Assembly (NCBI GenBank): GCA_002840835.1
Contig: PHCQ01000042.1
Span: 1 to 52,628, forward strand
DNA length: 52,628 nt
Direction: 5' to 3'
Source of the DNA: Betaproteobacteria bacterium HGW-Betaproteobacteria-16
GTDB lineage: Bacteria; Pseudomonadota; Gammaproteobacteria; Burkholderiales; Burkholderiaceae_C
The notes beneath the pieces were generated by a model. It did no database searches. It worked only from the letters and a program-made list of their open reading frames with translations, and was not told the DNA's origin. Each line of letters opens with the position of its first letter. The first letter of the stretch is position 1. This document shows, piece after piece, positions 37,301 through 45,766 of the stretch. Made by a program: the position numbers and the translations under genes.

Positions 37301-40300
37301 CCTTCGCCACCTTCCGGGCCGAGGTCGATCAACCAGTCGGCGGATCGGATCACGTCCAGGTTGTGCTCGATCACCACCAGCGAATGTCCGGCATCAAGCA
37401 GCTTGCGCAGGCTGCGCATGAGCTTGGCGATGTCGTCAAAGTGCAGCCCCGTGGTGGGCTCGTCGAACAGAAACAGCGTGCCCTTGCGCGAGAGCGGCTG
37501 GCGACTGGCGCTCGCACCTTTAGAAGCCTCCGCCAAAAAACCCGCGAGCTTCAGGCGCTGCGCCTCACCCCCCGAGAGCGTGGGCACGGGCTGGCCCAGC
37601 TTCACGTACTCCAGCCCCACATCCACGATGGGCTGCAGCACCCGGATGACTTCACGGTCACCAGCAAACAGCGCGGCGGCTTCGCTCACCGTGAGGTCGA
37701 GCACGTCGGCCACATTGAACAGGCGCCCGCCCCGGTCGATGCGCACCTCCAGGATCTCCGGCCGGTATCGCTTGCCATCGCAGTCCGGGCAGCGCAGGTA
37801 CACATCGCTCAGGAACTGCATCTCCACATGCTCGAAGCCCGAACCGCCACAGGTGGGGCAACGACCATCGCCGCTGTTGAAGCTGAACTTGGTCGGCGTG
37901 TAGCTGCGCTGGCGCGACAAAGGCGCATCGGCAAACAGCGAGCGGATGGCGTCCCAGGCGCCCACGTAGCTCACCGGGTTGGAGCGCGCGGTCTTGCCGA
38001 TGGGCGACTGGTCGACGAACACGACCTCGCTCAGATGATCGGCACCGAGCAGGCGGTCGTGTGCGCCCGGGCTGTCGGTGGACTTGCCGAAGTGGCGCAG
38101 CAGCGCGGGGGCGAGCACGTCCTGGATCAGACTGGACTTGCCGGAGCCGCTCACCCCAGTGACCACCACCAGGCGCTGCAGAGGAAACTCGACCGACACG
38201 TTCTTCAGGTTGTGCTCGCTTGCGCCCTCCAGGATCAGTCGCGGCGTGCTGTCGGTCACCATGCGCTTGAAGCCCATGCCGATGGTCTTGCGCGCACCGA
38301 GGTAGGCGCCGGTGAGTGTGTCGGCACTGCGGATCTGCTCGGGCGTGCCGTCAAACACGATCTGCCCGCCGCGTTCGCCCGGGCCAGGACCCATGTCGAT
38401 CAGGCGGTCGGCCGCCAGCATCACGGCCGGATCGTGCTCGACCACCACCAGCGTGTTGCCCGCGTCGCGCAGGCGGATCATGGCGTCGTTGATGCGCGCC
38501 ATGTCGCGTGGGTGCAGGCCGATGCTGGGCTCGTCGAGCACGAACAGCGTGTTCACCAGCGAGGTGCCCAGCGCGGTCGTGAGGTTGATGCGCTGCACCT
38601 CGCCGCCGCTGAGCGTGCGGCTCTGGCGGTCCAGCGTGAGGTAGCCGATGCCGACCTCGCAGAGGTAGCGCAGACGGGTGTTGATTTCCTCCAGCAGGAG
38701 CTTGAGCGCCTGGCGCTGACCCTCACCCCGGCCCTCTCCCGCCAGCGGGAGAGGGGGCAACTCCCCTTCACTTTCAGAGCCGCGTGTCTTGCTCCCTCTC
38801 CCGCTGGCGGGAGAGGGTTGGGGTGAGGGTTCGAGGCTGGCAAAAAACACCCGCAGCCGATCCAGTGGCAACAGCATCAGGTCGTGCAGGCAAAGGCCCG
38901 GCAAGGCCTCCAGTTGCGCCCGCGACCACTGCACGCCAGCCGGCAAGTAGCGCTTCTCCGGTGGCAGCACCGCATCGGCCTGTGCTTTGGTGCCGATGCG
39001 CCAGAGCAGACTGTCCGTCTTCAGGCGTGCGCCACGGCAGGTGGGACATTCGGTGTAGCTACGGTACTTGGACAAGAGCACGCGGATGTGCATCTTGTAG
39101 GCCTTGCTTTCCAGGTACTCAAAGAAGCGACCGATGCCGAACCAGTGCTGGTTCCACTTGCCATTCCAGTTGGGCGAGCCATTCTTCACCCAGTGTTGCT
39201 GCTCGGGCGTGAGCTTGTTCCAAGGCGTGTCGCGGGGAATGCCGGCGGCCTCGGCGTGGCGCATCAGGTCGTCCTGCGCTTCCTTCCAGGCCGGTGTCTG
39301 GAACACCTTGATCGCGCCACCGCGCAGCGTGAGCCTGCCGTTCGGAATGACCAGATCGTGGTCCACTCCGATGACGCGCCCGAAGCCGCGACAGGCCTCA
39401 CAAGCCCCCACCGCCGAATTGAACGAGAACATGGAGGGCGTGGGGTCGCTGTAGCGGATGTCGCTCTCGGGGCAGTGCAGGCCCGTAGAAAAACGCCAAA
39501 TCTCCTCAGCGCCTTCGTCACCCAGCGCATACACCATCAGCTTGCCCGCACCGCGCTTCAGGCCTGCCTCGATCGCCTCCATCACACGCGCAGGATCCGC
39601 CGTGGCGATGCGGAAGCGGTCGGCCACCACATCGAGCACCTTGACGGATTCACCAACCGTTGGCTTGGCTTTTCCCTTGCTCTTCGCCGAGGCCTTTGCA
39701 TCCACCGGTTCGGCTGTGCGCTGCACCACCCGCTCGGCCTGAACGCGGGTGTAACCGCTGGCAGACAGCCACTGTTCAATTTCTTCCGGCGTGGTGCTGG
39801 CCGGCAGTTCGACCGGGAAAGTCACGACCAAACGAGGTTCGACCTGGTCTTTCGCACTTTCAGCGCTGCGCCGCTTCAGTTCGGCATAGATCGATTCGGG
39901 CGAGTCGTGGCGCACCGGTTGTGCGGTCTCGCGGTCGAACAGATCGGCACCGCGCGCAAACAACAGCTTGAGGTGGTCGTTGAGCTCGGTCATGGTGCCG
40001 ACCGTGGAGCGCGAACTGCGCACCGGGTTGGTCTGGTCGATGGCGATCGCCGGTGGCACCCCTTCCACCTTGTCCACCGCCGGCTTGTCCATGCGGTCGA
40101 GGAACTGGCGCGCGTAGGCGCTGAACGTTTCGACGTAACGGCGTTGGCCCTCGGCGAACAAGGTGTCGAACACCAGGCTGGACTTGCCGGAGCCACTGGG
40201 ACCGGTCACCACGGTGAGCTCACCGGTGCGGATGTCCAGATCGAGGTTTTTGAGGTTGTGCTGGCGCGCACCCCTGATGCGTATCAGCCCGGACCCACCC

Positions 40301-40386
40301 TCGGTCGCTTGCCCCGACCGATCATCGGCAACGTCGTCAAAAATGTCCGCCGCAGTCGGCTTGACGGGAGGGAAAGCATCGGACAT
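34312..40386 (-). CDS. uvrA: Double-length UvrA (two fused UvrA-like halves)
   Basis: A 2024-residue protein, about twice the usual 940-970. It holds four ABC ATPase modules, with Walker A motifs at about residues 62-69 (GPSGSGKS), 744-751, 1123-1130 and 1701-1708 (GVSGSGKS) and four LSGGE signatures. Each half has its own zinc-binding cysteine sets: [18 protein letters not shown] and CPTCGGSGF in the first, [17 protein letters not shown] and CPGCEGQGM in the second. UvrA dimers scan DNA for bulky lesions and load UvrB. Here one chain could act as an intramolecular dimer. Long UvrA forms are known in Burkholderiales. Residues 520-556 come from an inserted palindromic repeat. Another UvrA may exist elsewhere. 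Confidence 0.92.
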   Translation of the reverse strand: MSDAFPPVKPTAADIFDDVADDRSGQATEGGSGLIRIRGARQHNLKNLDLDIRTGELTVVTGPSGSGKSSLVFDTLFAEGQRRYVETFSAYARQFLDRMDKPAVDKVEGVPPAIAIDQTNPVRSSRSTVGTMTELNDHLKLLFARGADLFDRETAQPVRHDSPESIYAELKRRSAESAKDQVEPRLVVTFPVELPASTTPEEIEQWLSASGYTRVQAERVVQRTAEPVDAKASAKSKGKAKPTVGESVKVLDVVADRFRIATADPARVMEAIEAGLKRGAGKLMVYALGDEGAEEIWRFSTGLHCPESDIRYSDPTPSMFSFNSAVGACEACRGFGRVIGVDHDLVIPNGRLTLRGGAIKVFQTPAWKEAQDDLMRHAEAAGIPRDTPWNKLTPEQQHWVKNGSPNWNGKWNQHWFGIGRFFEYLESKAYKMHIRVLLSKYRSYTECPTCRGARLKTDSLLWRIGTKAQADAVLPPEKRYLPAGVQWSRAQLEALPGLCLHDLMLLPLDRLRVFFASLEPSPQPSPASGRGSKTRGSESEGELPPLPLAGEGRGEGQRQALKLLLEEINTRLRYLCEVGIGYLTLDRQSRTLSGGEVQRINLTTALGTSLVNTLFVLDEPSIGLHPRDMARINDAMIRLRDAGNTLVVVEHDPAVMLAADRLIDMGPGPGERGGQIVFDGTPEQIRSADTLTGAYLGARKTIGMGFKRMVTDSTPRLILEGASEHNLKNVSVEFPLQRLVVVTGVSGSGKSSLIQDVLAPALLRHFGKSTDSPGAHDRLLGADHLSEVVFVDQSPIGKTARSNPVSYVGAWDAIRSLFADAPLSRQRSYTPTKFSFNSGDGRCPTCGGSGFEHVEMQFLSDVYLRCPDCDGKRYRPEILEVRIDRGGRLFNVADVLDLTVSEAAALFAGDREVIRVLQPIVDVGLEYVKLGQPVPTLSGGEAQRLKLAGFLAEASKGASASRQPLSRKGTLFLFDEPTTGLHFDDIAKLMRSLRKLLDAGHSLVVIEHNLDVIRSADWLIDLGPEGGEGGGLIVAEGPPESVREHASSHTAKALREYAMALGEVHAVQEGRVTDYLSQSRGQVAAARRDQAHGNAIRIVNAKEHNLKNLSVNIPRGQFNVISGVSGSGKSTLAFDILFNEGQRRYLESLNAYARSIVQPAGRPEVDAVYGIPPTVAIEQRLSRGGRKSTVGTTTEVWHFLRLLYVKLGTQHCVHDGAAVMPQSADSIAAAILKRYAGQHIGLLAPLVVNRKGVYTELADWARPRGHTHLRVDGEFLPTTGFPRIDRFKEHTIELPLADFVVSPADESLLRSQLAKALEIGKGVVSVLHPLDDLSQAMAEGSSTVGIGKVESFSTSRACPVCATSYPELDPRLFSYNSKHGWCPDCVGTGLKLSRDQRKVLDDSVRDDNERGREQSFAEPEVEDLVDEVCPACEGTRLNAQARAVKFGGVGITDVARLSVREVRQWVNTLMQAPSGAQLVEGSAAPDTGFSMSVRETGIARDLLPEIESRLAFLEEVGLNYLTLDRGAPTLSGGEAQRIRLAAQLGSNLQGVCYVLDEPTIGLHARDNAILLNALHKLGDMGNTLVVVEHDEDTIRRADHIIDIGPSAGKRGGRVVAQGTVDDLSANAESVTGRYLLHAMKHPLQARRTVTPDAASRAGPHPAPAPAGEGEIPWLEVRGAKLHNLQNLTVAVPLQRLVVVTGVSGSGKSTFARDVLLTNAAAAVSQRSTFAGRTRWDSGERPSWAGCDKLLGSEVVDRVLEVDQTPIGKTPRSCPATYIGFWDTVRKLFADTLEAKARGYGPGRFSFNTGEGRCPGCEGQGMRTIEMSFLPDVKVPCEVCHGARFNPETLAVSWKGKSIGDVLQMEVDEAVEFFASMPSIAHPLQLLKDVGLGYLTLGQPSPTLSGGEAQRIKLVTELSKVRDDIGRRGQKAPHTLYVLDEPTVGLHMADVEKLIRVLHRLVDGGHSVIVIEHDLDVMAEADWIIDLGPEGGGGGGRIVAAAPPEEVVRLDTHTGRVLGPVLART
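35376..35415. repeat. Degenerate palindromic repeat inside uvrA
   Basis: The minus strand CCCCATCCCGCTCC and CAGCGGGGGAGGGAG segments resemble a decayed copy of the element at 38721. It encodes [13 protein letters not shown] in a linker before the fourth ATPase module, at about residues 1658-1670. Confidence 0.5.
38721..38829. repeat. Palindromic repeat element with 23-bp inverted ends, in frame inside uvrA
   Basis: The left end reads CCTCACCCC, two bases, then CCCTCTCCCGCC. The right end is its reverse complement (GGCGGGAGAGGG, two bases, GGGGTGAGG). Each end also forms a local hairpin (38732-38755 and 38794-38817). This is a very common dispersed bacterial repeat type. The 109-bp element is translated as part of UvrA ([11 protein letters not shown] ... 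[11 protein letters not shown]) without breaking the frame. Confidence 0.85.
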
Positions 40387-40515
40387 GCAGGGACTCCAAA
40401 GGGGGAGCCCGACATTCTACGGAGCCCCTGATCGCCCGGGTTTGCCCCTACGTCATATCCACAATTTATCGTGGGATCGGGTTACCTAAACTTTCAGTAA
40501 CAAGGAGACACATTC

Positions 40516-41649
40516 ATGTACGAACGTCTTATGCGCCCGGCCGCGCTCGTGATCACCCTCGGCGCCTCCATTCTCTTGGGCGTATCTTCGCCGGCGTGGG
40601 CGCAGCTGCGCATTGGTCAACCATCCGGTTTCACCGGGTCCGTGGCCGCTGGCGTCAAGGAAAACACCGAAGGCGCCAAGCTCTACATCAACGCCATCAA
40701 CGCCCGGGGCGGGGTCAATGGCCAGAAGATCGAACTCATCTCGGTGGACGACAAATTCGACCCCAAGGTCACGGTGGAAGTGGCACGCGAGCTCATCACC
40801 AACCAGAAAGTGCTGGCGCTGTTCCTGAACCGCGGCACACCGCATTCGCAAGCGCTCCTGCCGCTGCTGGAAGAATTCAAGGTGCCACTGGTAGGGCCCA
40901 GCACGGGCGCCATGGCGCTGCACGAACCCGTCAACCCCTGGGTGTTCAACGTGCGCGCCACCTACCAGCGCGAGGCAGCCAAAGCCATCGAACACCTGGC
41001 CACGACCGGCATCACACGCATCGCCTTGTTGCAAACCGACGATTCGTTTGGTGCTGACTCGGCAGCCGGCGCGCTCAAGGGCTTTGAAGCTGTGGGGCAA
41101 AAGCCTTTGCTTCTGGAGAAGTTTCCCCGTGACAAGCCCGACTTCTCGGAACTGGCCAAACAGGTCGTCAAAAGCGGCGCGCAGGCTGTCATGGTGATTG
41201 GCTCGGCCGGCAACACGGCCAATGCGGTGAAAGCCATCCGGGCTGCGGGCTCCCGCGCTCAGGCGGTGACGTTGTCGAACAATGCCTCTGAGGGCTTCAT
41301 CAAACTGCTGGGGGACCATGCGCGAGGCGTGATCGTGACCCAGGTGTTTCCCAACGAGCGCTCGGTGACCTATGCGCTGATCAAGGAAGCACAGGAACTG
41401 GCCAAGGCAGCGGGCATGGAAGGCGTGTCGCCCGCGATGATGGAAGGCTACGCTGCGGCCAAGGTTCTCACGGAAGGTCTGCGCAGGGCAGGCCCGAATC
41501 CGACGCCCGTTGCACTGCGCAGTGCGCTGGAGGGGATCAAGGACTTCGATCTGGGAGGGCTGAAGGTCAGCTACAGCCCCACCAACCACACAGGGCTTGA
41601 CTTTGCCGATCTATCGATCGTCGATGCGAGCGGCCGCTTCAGGCGCTGA
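40516..41649 (+). CDS. ABC transporter substrate-binding protein, LivK type
   Basis: A 377-residue periplasmic binding protein. The signal peptide ALVITLGASILLGVSSPAWA is followed by LRIGQPSGFTGSVAAGVKENTEGAKLYINAINARGGVNGQKIEL, typical of the branched-chain amino acid (type I) receptor family. A good AAGGAG precedes the ATG by 9 nt. No permease or ATPase genes accompany it, so it is an orphan that may serve a transporter encoded elsewhere or a sensor. Members of this family also bind aromatic acids and amides, so the ligand is open. Confidence 0.88.
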   Translation: MYERLMRPAALVITLGASILLGVSSPAWAQLRIGQPSGFTGSVAAGVKENTEGAKLYINAINARGGVNGQKIELISVDDKFDPKVTVEVARELITNQKVLALFLNRGTPHSQALLPLLEEFKVPLVGPSTGAMALHEPVNPWVFNVRATYQREAAKAIEHLATTGITRIALLQTDDSFGADSAAGALKGFEAVGQKPLLLEKFPRDKPDFSELAKQVVKSGAQAVMVIGSAGNTANAVKAIRAAGSRAQAVTLSNNASEGFIKLLGDHARGVIVTQVFPNERSVTYALIKEAQELAKAAGMEGVSPAMMEGYAAAKVLTEGLRRAGPNPTPVALRSALEGIKDFDLGGLKVSYSPTNHTGLDFADLSIVDASGRFRR

Positions 41650-41682
41650 CAACAAGCCCCCGAAGCCGCTTCCTGCCACCCC

Positions 41683-43093
41683 TCACACGGACATGAAGCC
41701 CAGGTTGCGGTTGCCGAAGTTGTTCAGGTTCGGCAGCACGGTATTGAGCTGACCTTCGCTTGCACCGAACCAGCGCAGCAGGGTGGCGGCGTACTGGTCA
41801 ACACTGCTGGTCGGGATCCAGCGACCATGAAGCTCCCAGGCGTGCTGCCCCACATCGTCCGGGCCACCCAGCACCAGTTCGGGGTATGTGCCGTAGGTCG
41901 ATCCGCCATTGACGGCGCCGCCCATCACGAGCTGGTTGTTGCCCCAGGCGTGGTCGGTGCCGCTGCTGTTGTTGGGCTTGAAGGTCCGACCAAAATCGCT
42001 CTGGGTGAAGAGTGTCACGCTGTCGCCCATGCCGATGGCCTGCATGGCGTTGTAGAAGCAGGCCATGGCATCGGCCAGTTGTCTGAGCAGGTTGGCATGG
42101 TTGCCCACCTCTGCCGATGCGCCCACCTGATCGCCGTGCGTGTCGTAGCCACCTTGCTGGGCGAAAAATATCTTTCTGTTGCCTTGCACGGTGTCCCGTG
42201 CGGCCACCAGTTTGGCAATCTGGTAGAGCTGTCGACCAAGACCGGTGTTGATGCGGTTGTTCGTCGTGATGGGCAGAAAGGCCGCATTGATGAGCGCCAG
42301 GCCCGGAACCACCTCAGTCCCATTGCTGCTGTTGGGCTGGACGGCCACCACGGACCCAAGGCGCTCGGCCATGTCGAAAGCGCCCCGCTGCTGCGCGGCA
42401 AAGCTGTTGAGCAACACGTTCTGGTGCGAGGCTGCATAGAGCGCATTCAGCGCGTTTCGCCGTGCAACTGTGGGCGTCCAGGTGCCCGTCAGTCCCTGCA
42501 CACCGAAGGTTCCCCCGGGTCCAGGGAGCACCAATGGCACTTCCAGCGCTGAAAGACCAAACCGACCGTTGCCACCGACCGAAATCACGGGCTGTCCATT
42601 GCCACTGACAGCGGCGGCAGCGCGCCCACCCCAGCCTGTGCGGCTGATCACACTTGGGCCCCCGGCTTCCCAGAGCAGTTGCTGGTCGGAATGGGAATAG
42701 AGGTTCTCCGGCCGTGGCCGGGTCCGTTCGCGGTACTGTTGTTTGGTCAGGGGCACGGCCAGCGGGCCCACATTGAATACCGGCGCCAGACCGTTGTCGG
42801 CCCATACCGGAGCCAAGGCACTCATCGCCGGGTGAAGGCCATAGTCGGCGCCCATTGCCATCAGGCTGTCGCGCGGGAGCGTCAGGCGCGTCCCCCGCAC
42901 ACCTGCATAAAGGCCGTGGCGGGTCGCATCCCTGGGCACCACCCTTGTAACCGCCCACCTGTGCGTGTGCGGTGGCGGGCATCAGGGCCGAAAGGCTGGT
43001 GGCACCCAGTGCGCCAGCCAGCGTGGCGCCTGATCGTTGCATCCAGCGGCGCCGATTCATCAGCAGGCCATCAAGCATCTTGTTGTCGTTCAT
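41683..43093 (-). pseudogene. DUF1501 family exported protein, broken by an internal deletion and frameshift
   Basis: The 5' part (43093 to about 42943) encodes a Tat-type signal, MNRRRWMQRSGATLAGALG and ATAHAQVGGYKG. The rest (42942-41683, 419 codons) encodes the DUF1501 body (VVPRDATRHGLYAGVRG, YGLHPAMSALAP, FFAQQGGYDTHGDQ) in another frame. Between them the conserved segment around FLFGGNDxxN is missing, so about 40-50 bp, not a multiple of three, appear deleted. DUF1501 proteins are exported, often encoded beside DUF1800, and of unknown function. The upstream DUF1800 gene is intact, 8 bp away. A sequencing or assembly error is possible, but a simple miscall would not remove a whole motif. 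Confidence 0.8.
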
Positions 43094-43101
43094 GACCATC
43101 C

Positions 43102-45093
43102 TCAGCGAATCAGTTGGTATTGGGGCGAAGCCAGCACGAGGAAGGCGGCCTGACGAACACGGTTGGTCTTGGCGTCCTTGATCTGTTGCTTGGTCCCGGA
43201 GGTCGGAATGGTGAAAGCGTTCACTGCATTGATCACCGCCGTGCGCTCGGTGGCGGGCAACACTTCTCCCAGCGCCAGCAATGACAACCGATCCACCAGA
43301 CGCGCGGGATCGGTTGCATCCACCCGGAAGTCCTTGAGGTTGGCAAAAGTGCCAATGCCCCTGGGCACGCCCTTCGCCTTCTGGGAGCCCCCCCAGAACA
43401 CCAGGTAGTTGAGGTAGTTCATTCGCTGCAGGGCCGAGTTGGCATTGTGGATGCCGAATGCGGGGCCCACCAGCGAAGTGCCAGGCACAGGGTAATCCGG
43501 TGGATAGAAGTTGAACACCGACGGGGAACGGAACACATGCTGACGCAGCTCTTCGCCCCACCCCCAGCTCAGCGCGTCACCGTCGGTGCGGCCATTCAGC
43601 GCCCGGATCGCGCCTGTGAACAACTGCACCGGCTCGCGCAGGCGACCAGCGCTGTCGGCAGGCGTTTCGCTACGGGCCTCTGGATCGAGCAGAATGGCCG
43701 CCACCACCGCCTTCATGTCGCCGGGCCTTCCCTTCCCGAACGCCCCAAATCGGCCAGTAGAAAAGGCAGTGGCTACACGTTGCACATACAACGGACTGGG
43801 GTTGCTGGTGACGAGATGCTGGATGAGGTGCCGGCTGACAAAAGGTGCCGTGTTGGGGTGTGCCATCAGGCTATCGAGAACGGTTTCCAGAGCTTGTTGA
43901 GCCGTATGGCCTTCAGCCAGTTGCCGGCCGGACAGCAAGGTCACAGCCTGGGTGTTGTGGCGGGCAGGCGCGGCCACCATATCGCCCTGGTAATAGCGGC
44001 AGTTGGTGCCGCCAGACCCGCATCCCCAGGGCGACTTGCCACCGCGCGGATACGTCCAGCCCGTCAAGGCATAGGCGTACGACCGCACGATTTCGTTGTC
44101 GTAGGTCGGGGTGCAGACACCGCCTGCCAGCGTGCCATCGGGATTCAAGTTGCAGGTGCCCACAGAAAACAGCTGCAGCAATTCGCGCGAGAAGTTTTCG
44201 TTGGGTTCGTTTCTGTCGTTGTTGGCGTTGTTCAGGTAGTCCCCCATCAAAGGCGAAAGAACCACCTTGCGAAGCACTTCACGGTAGTTGCCGAACGCCT
44301 GCTTCAAAAGCGTGTTGTTGTAGTACTTGAACCCGTAAGTGCCTGAGACTTCCAGGTTGGAAACCACCACAAGCTGCTGCAATGCGAAGGCCACACGCTG
44401 GCGCAGCTGATCAGGCTTGGTCGTGGCGTTGCGGTAAAAATCCCAGACCAGCGGTGTGGTCGAGTACCAGTCGCGCCAGCAGTTGCTTCCCCTGGTACTG
44501 CAGAAGTCCCTGTTCCTGCTCGTGTGTTTGTGTATCGCGCCGGACCCACCGGTGGTGTATTTGGAAGAACTCAGCTTCATCTGGTCCGACACCCATCTGG
44601 CCGCTCCCAACTGGCGGATCTTTCGAACCATGCCTTCTTTGGGCCCGAACGTGGCTTGGTGGGCCAGGCGCACCGCATCGCTCTGGGTCGTGGCACGAGC
44701 CCGGATGTTGCCGCCAGTGGACCTGGCGCCACTGGTGGCCGCAGCGGGTTCGGCAAGCAACAGCGCACTTACGCCGGAGACGGTTCTTTCTGCGCTCGCT
44801 TCGGTGCTCTTCTCCGCCATTTCCTCGTCTTCGGACTCGGATTCGGCATAGTCGATCAGATCGCCCTCTGTGTCTTCGATGTCGGGGATGTCGTCCGGTG
44901 CCGCGCCCACCTCCGCTGCAAGCGCCACCTGGCCTTCCGAGGAGTCTGCCAACGCGTTCGGCTCGGCGTCTGCGCCGTCGTTCCCGCCACATGCGGCCAG
45001 CGACAACATGCCGCCCACCCACAATGAAAACAGGAGTTTGCGAAGCACGGCCCTCAGGGAGCCGTGGGGGTGGGGGGTGGGTAGAGGGCTCAT
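43102..45093 (-). CDS. DUF1800 family exported lipoprotein
   Basis: A 663-residue protein of the DUF1800 family. The N-terminal signal LLFSLWVGGMLSLAACGGN contains a lipobox. A highly acidic stretch (IEDTEGDLIDYAESESEDEE) follows, then the family domain with RLAHQATFGP, LRQRVAFALQQLVVVS and ENFSRELLQLFSVG. DUF1800 and DUF1501 genes are generally paired and their products are probably exported together. The biochemical role is unknown. The downstream partner is damaged in this genome copy, so this protein may have lost its function or have another partner. Confidence 0.9.
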   Translation of the reverse strand: MSPLPTPHPHGSLRAVLRKLLFSLWVGGMLSLAACGGNDGADAEPNALADSSEGQVALAAEVGAAPDDIPDIEDTEGDLIDYAESESEDEEMAEKSTEASAERTVSGVSALLLAEPAAATSGARSTGGNIRARATTQSDAVRLAHQATFGPKEGMVRKIRQLGAARWVSDQMKLSSSKYTTGGSGAIHKHTSRNRDFCSTRGSNCWRDWYSTTPLVWDFYRNATTKPDQLRQRVAFALQQLVVVSNLEVSGTYGFKYYNNTLLKQAFGNYREVLRKVVLSPLMGDYLNNANNDRNEPNENFSRELLQLFSVGTCNLNPDGTLAGGVCTPTYDNEIVRSYAYALTGWTYPRGGKSPWGCGSGGTNCRYYQGDMVAAPARHNTQAVTLLSGRQLAEGHTAQQALETVLDSLMAHPNTAPFVSRHLIQHLVTSNPSPLYVQRVATAFSTGRFGAFGKGRPGDMKAVVAAILLDPEARSETPADSAGRLREPVQLFTGAIRALNGRTDGDALSWGWGEELRQHVFRSPSVFNFYPPDYPVPGTSLVGPAFGIHNANSALQRMNYLNYLVFWGGSQKAKGVPRGIGTFANLKDFRVDATDPARLVDRLSLLALGEVLPATERTAVINAVNAFTIPTSGTKQQIKDAKTNRVRQAAFLVLASPQYQLIR

Positions 45094-45228
45094 AGACGCG
45101 AAATTTAGTCCTGAGCTCCCATTGAAATGTAAATGAAGGTTACAGACCCGGGAATCTGTTACTTAACCCCACATTGCGGGGATTAAAGGCGCCTTTTCAA
45201 TACTCAAAGGCAGCCTTTTTCCACACAT

Positions 45229-45669
45229 TTACTGTTCTTTGACCACCAACACGGGAACTTTTGCGTGCGTCAGTACCTTCTGGGCCACGCTGCCCAGAAT
45301 CAGGGCCTTGACGCCCTGGCGCCCGTGGGAACCCATCACGATCAGGTCGCAGCCTTCGGCTTCCGCTGTCTCCAGAATGCCTTCGTACACCACGTTGCGC
45401 TCGATGGTGTCACCGGAAAACGGCACACCAGCCGACTCACACACCTTGCCCAGGCCATCCAGCGCGCGTGTGGCTGCGCTCTTGGCTTCGGTCAGGTAGG
45501 CCTGCAGACCCACGGCAGAAGCGTCGCCAATGCCGATGTAGGGGAACGGATCGATGACATAGACACCCACCACATGGGCAGACTGCGTTTTTGCCAACTG
45601 CACGGCTGTTTCGACCGCCTTGGCTGCCAGGCCGGATCCGTCGGTGGGAACGAGAATTTTCTTGAACAT
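45229..45669 (-). CDS. Universal stress protein (UspA family)
   Basis: A 146-residue single-domain Usp. It begins MFKKILVPTDGSGLAAKAVE and ends with the ATP-binding loop GSHGRQGVKALILGSVAQKVLTHAKVPVLVV, so it is of the ATP-binding type. Such proteins modulate survival under starvation or energy stress. An AGGAGA site precedes the ATG. It stands between the fds genes and the DUF1800 gene, all on the minus strand, 97 bp after fdsA. The 135-bp gap downstream holds a CCCC/GGGG hairpin at 45165-45179 and an AAAGGCGCCTTT palindrome, but no clear terminator. Confidence 0.93.
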   Translation of the reverse strand: MFKKILVPTDGSGLAAKAVETAVQLAKTQSAHVVGVYVIDPFPYIGIGDASAVGLQAYLTEAKSAATRALDGLGKVCESAGVPFSGDTIERNVVYEGILETAEAEGCDLIVMGSHGRQGVKALILGSVAQKVLTHAKVPVLVVKEQ

Positions 45670-45766
45670 GGTCCATCTCCTCTGGTCGTTGCAGGAATCG
45701 GTGGGCGATCGCGGGAAGCGACCGCTCCGCCCAAACCGGATTCCATCCTAGCGCAGTCGAACCGGT

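Noticed and set aside
35464..38826. Open frame of 1120 codons on the plus strand opposite uvrA
   Set aside because: It is the antisense of a well-supported conserved gene. Its protein is rich in His, Arg and Ala without any recognisable motif, as expected for the shadow frame of a high-GC gene.
45165..45197. Hairpin CCCC/GGGG and palindrome AAAGGCGCCTTT downstream of the universal stress gene
   Set aside because: They were considered as a terminator, but no T-run follows on either strand and the palindrome has no loop.
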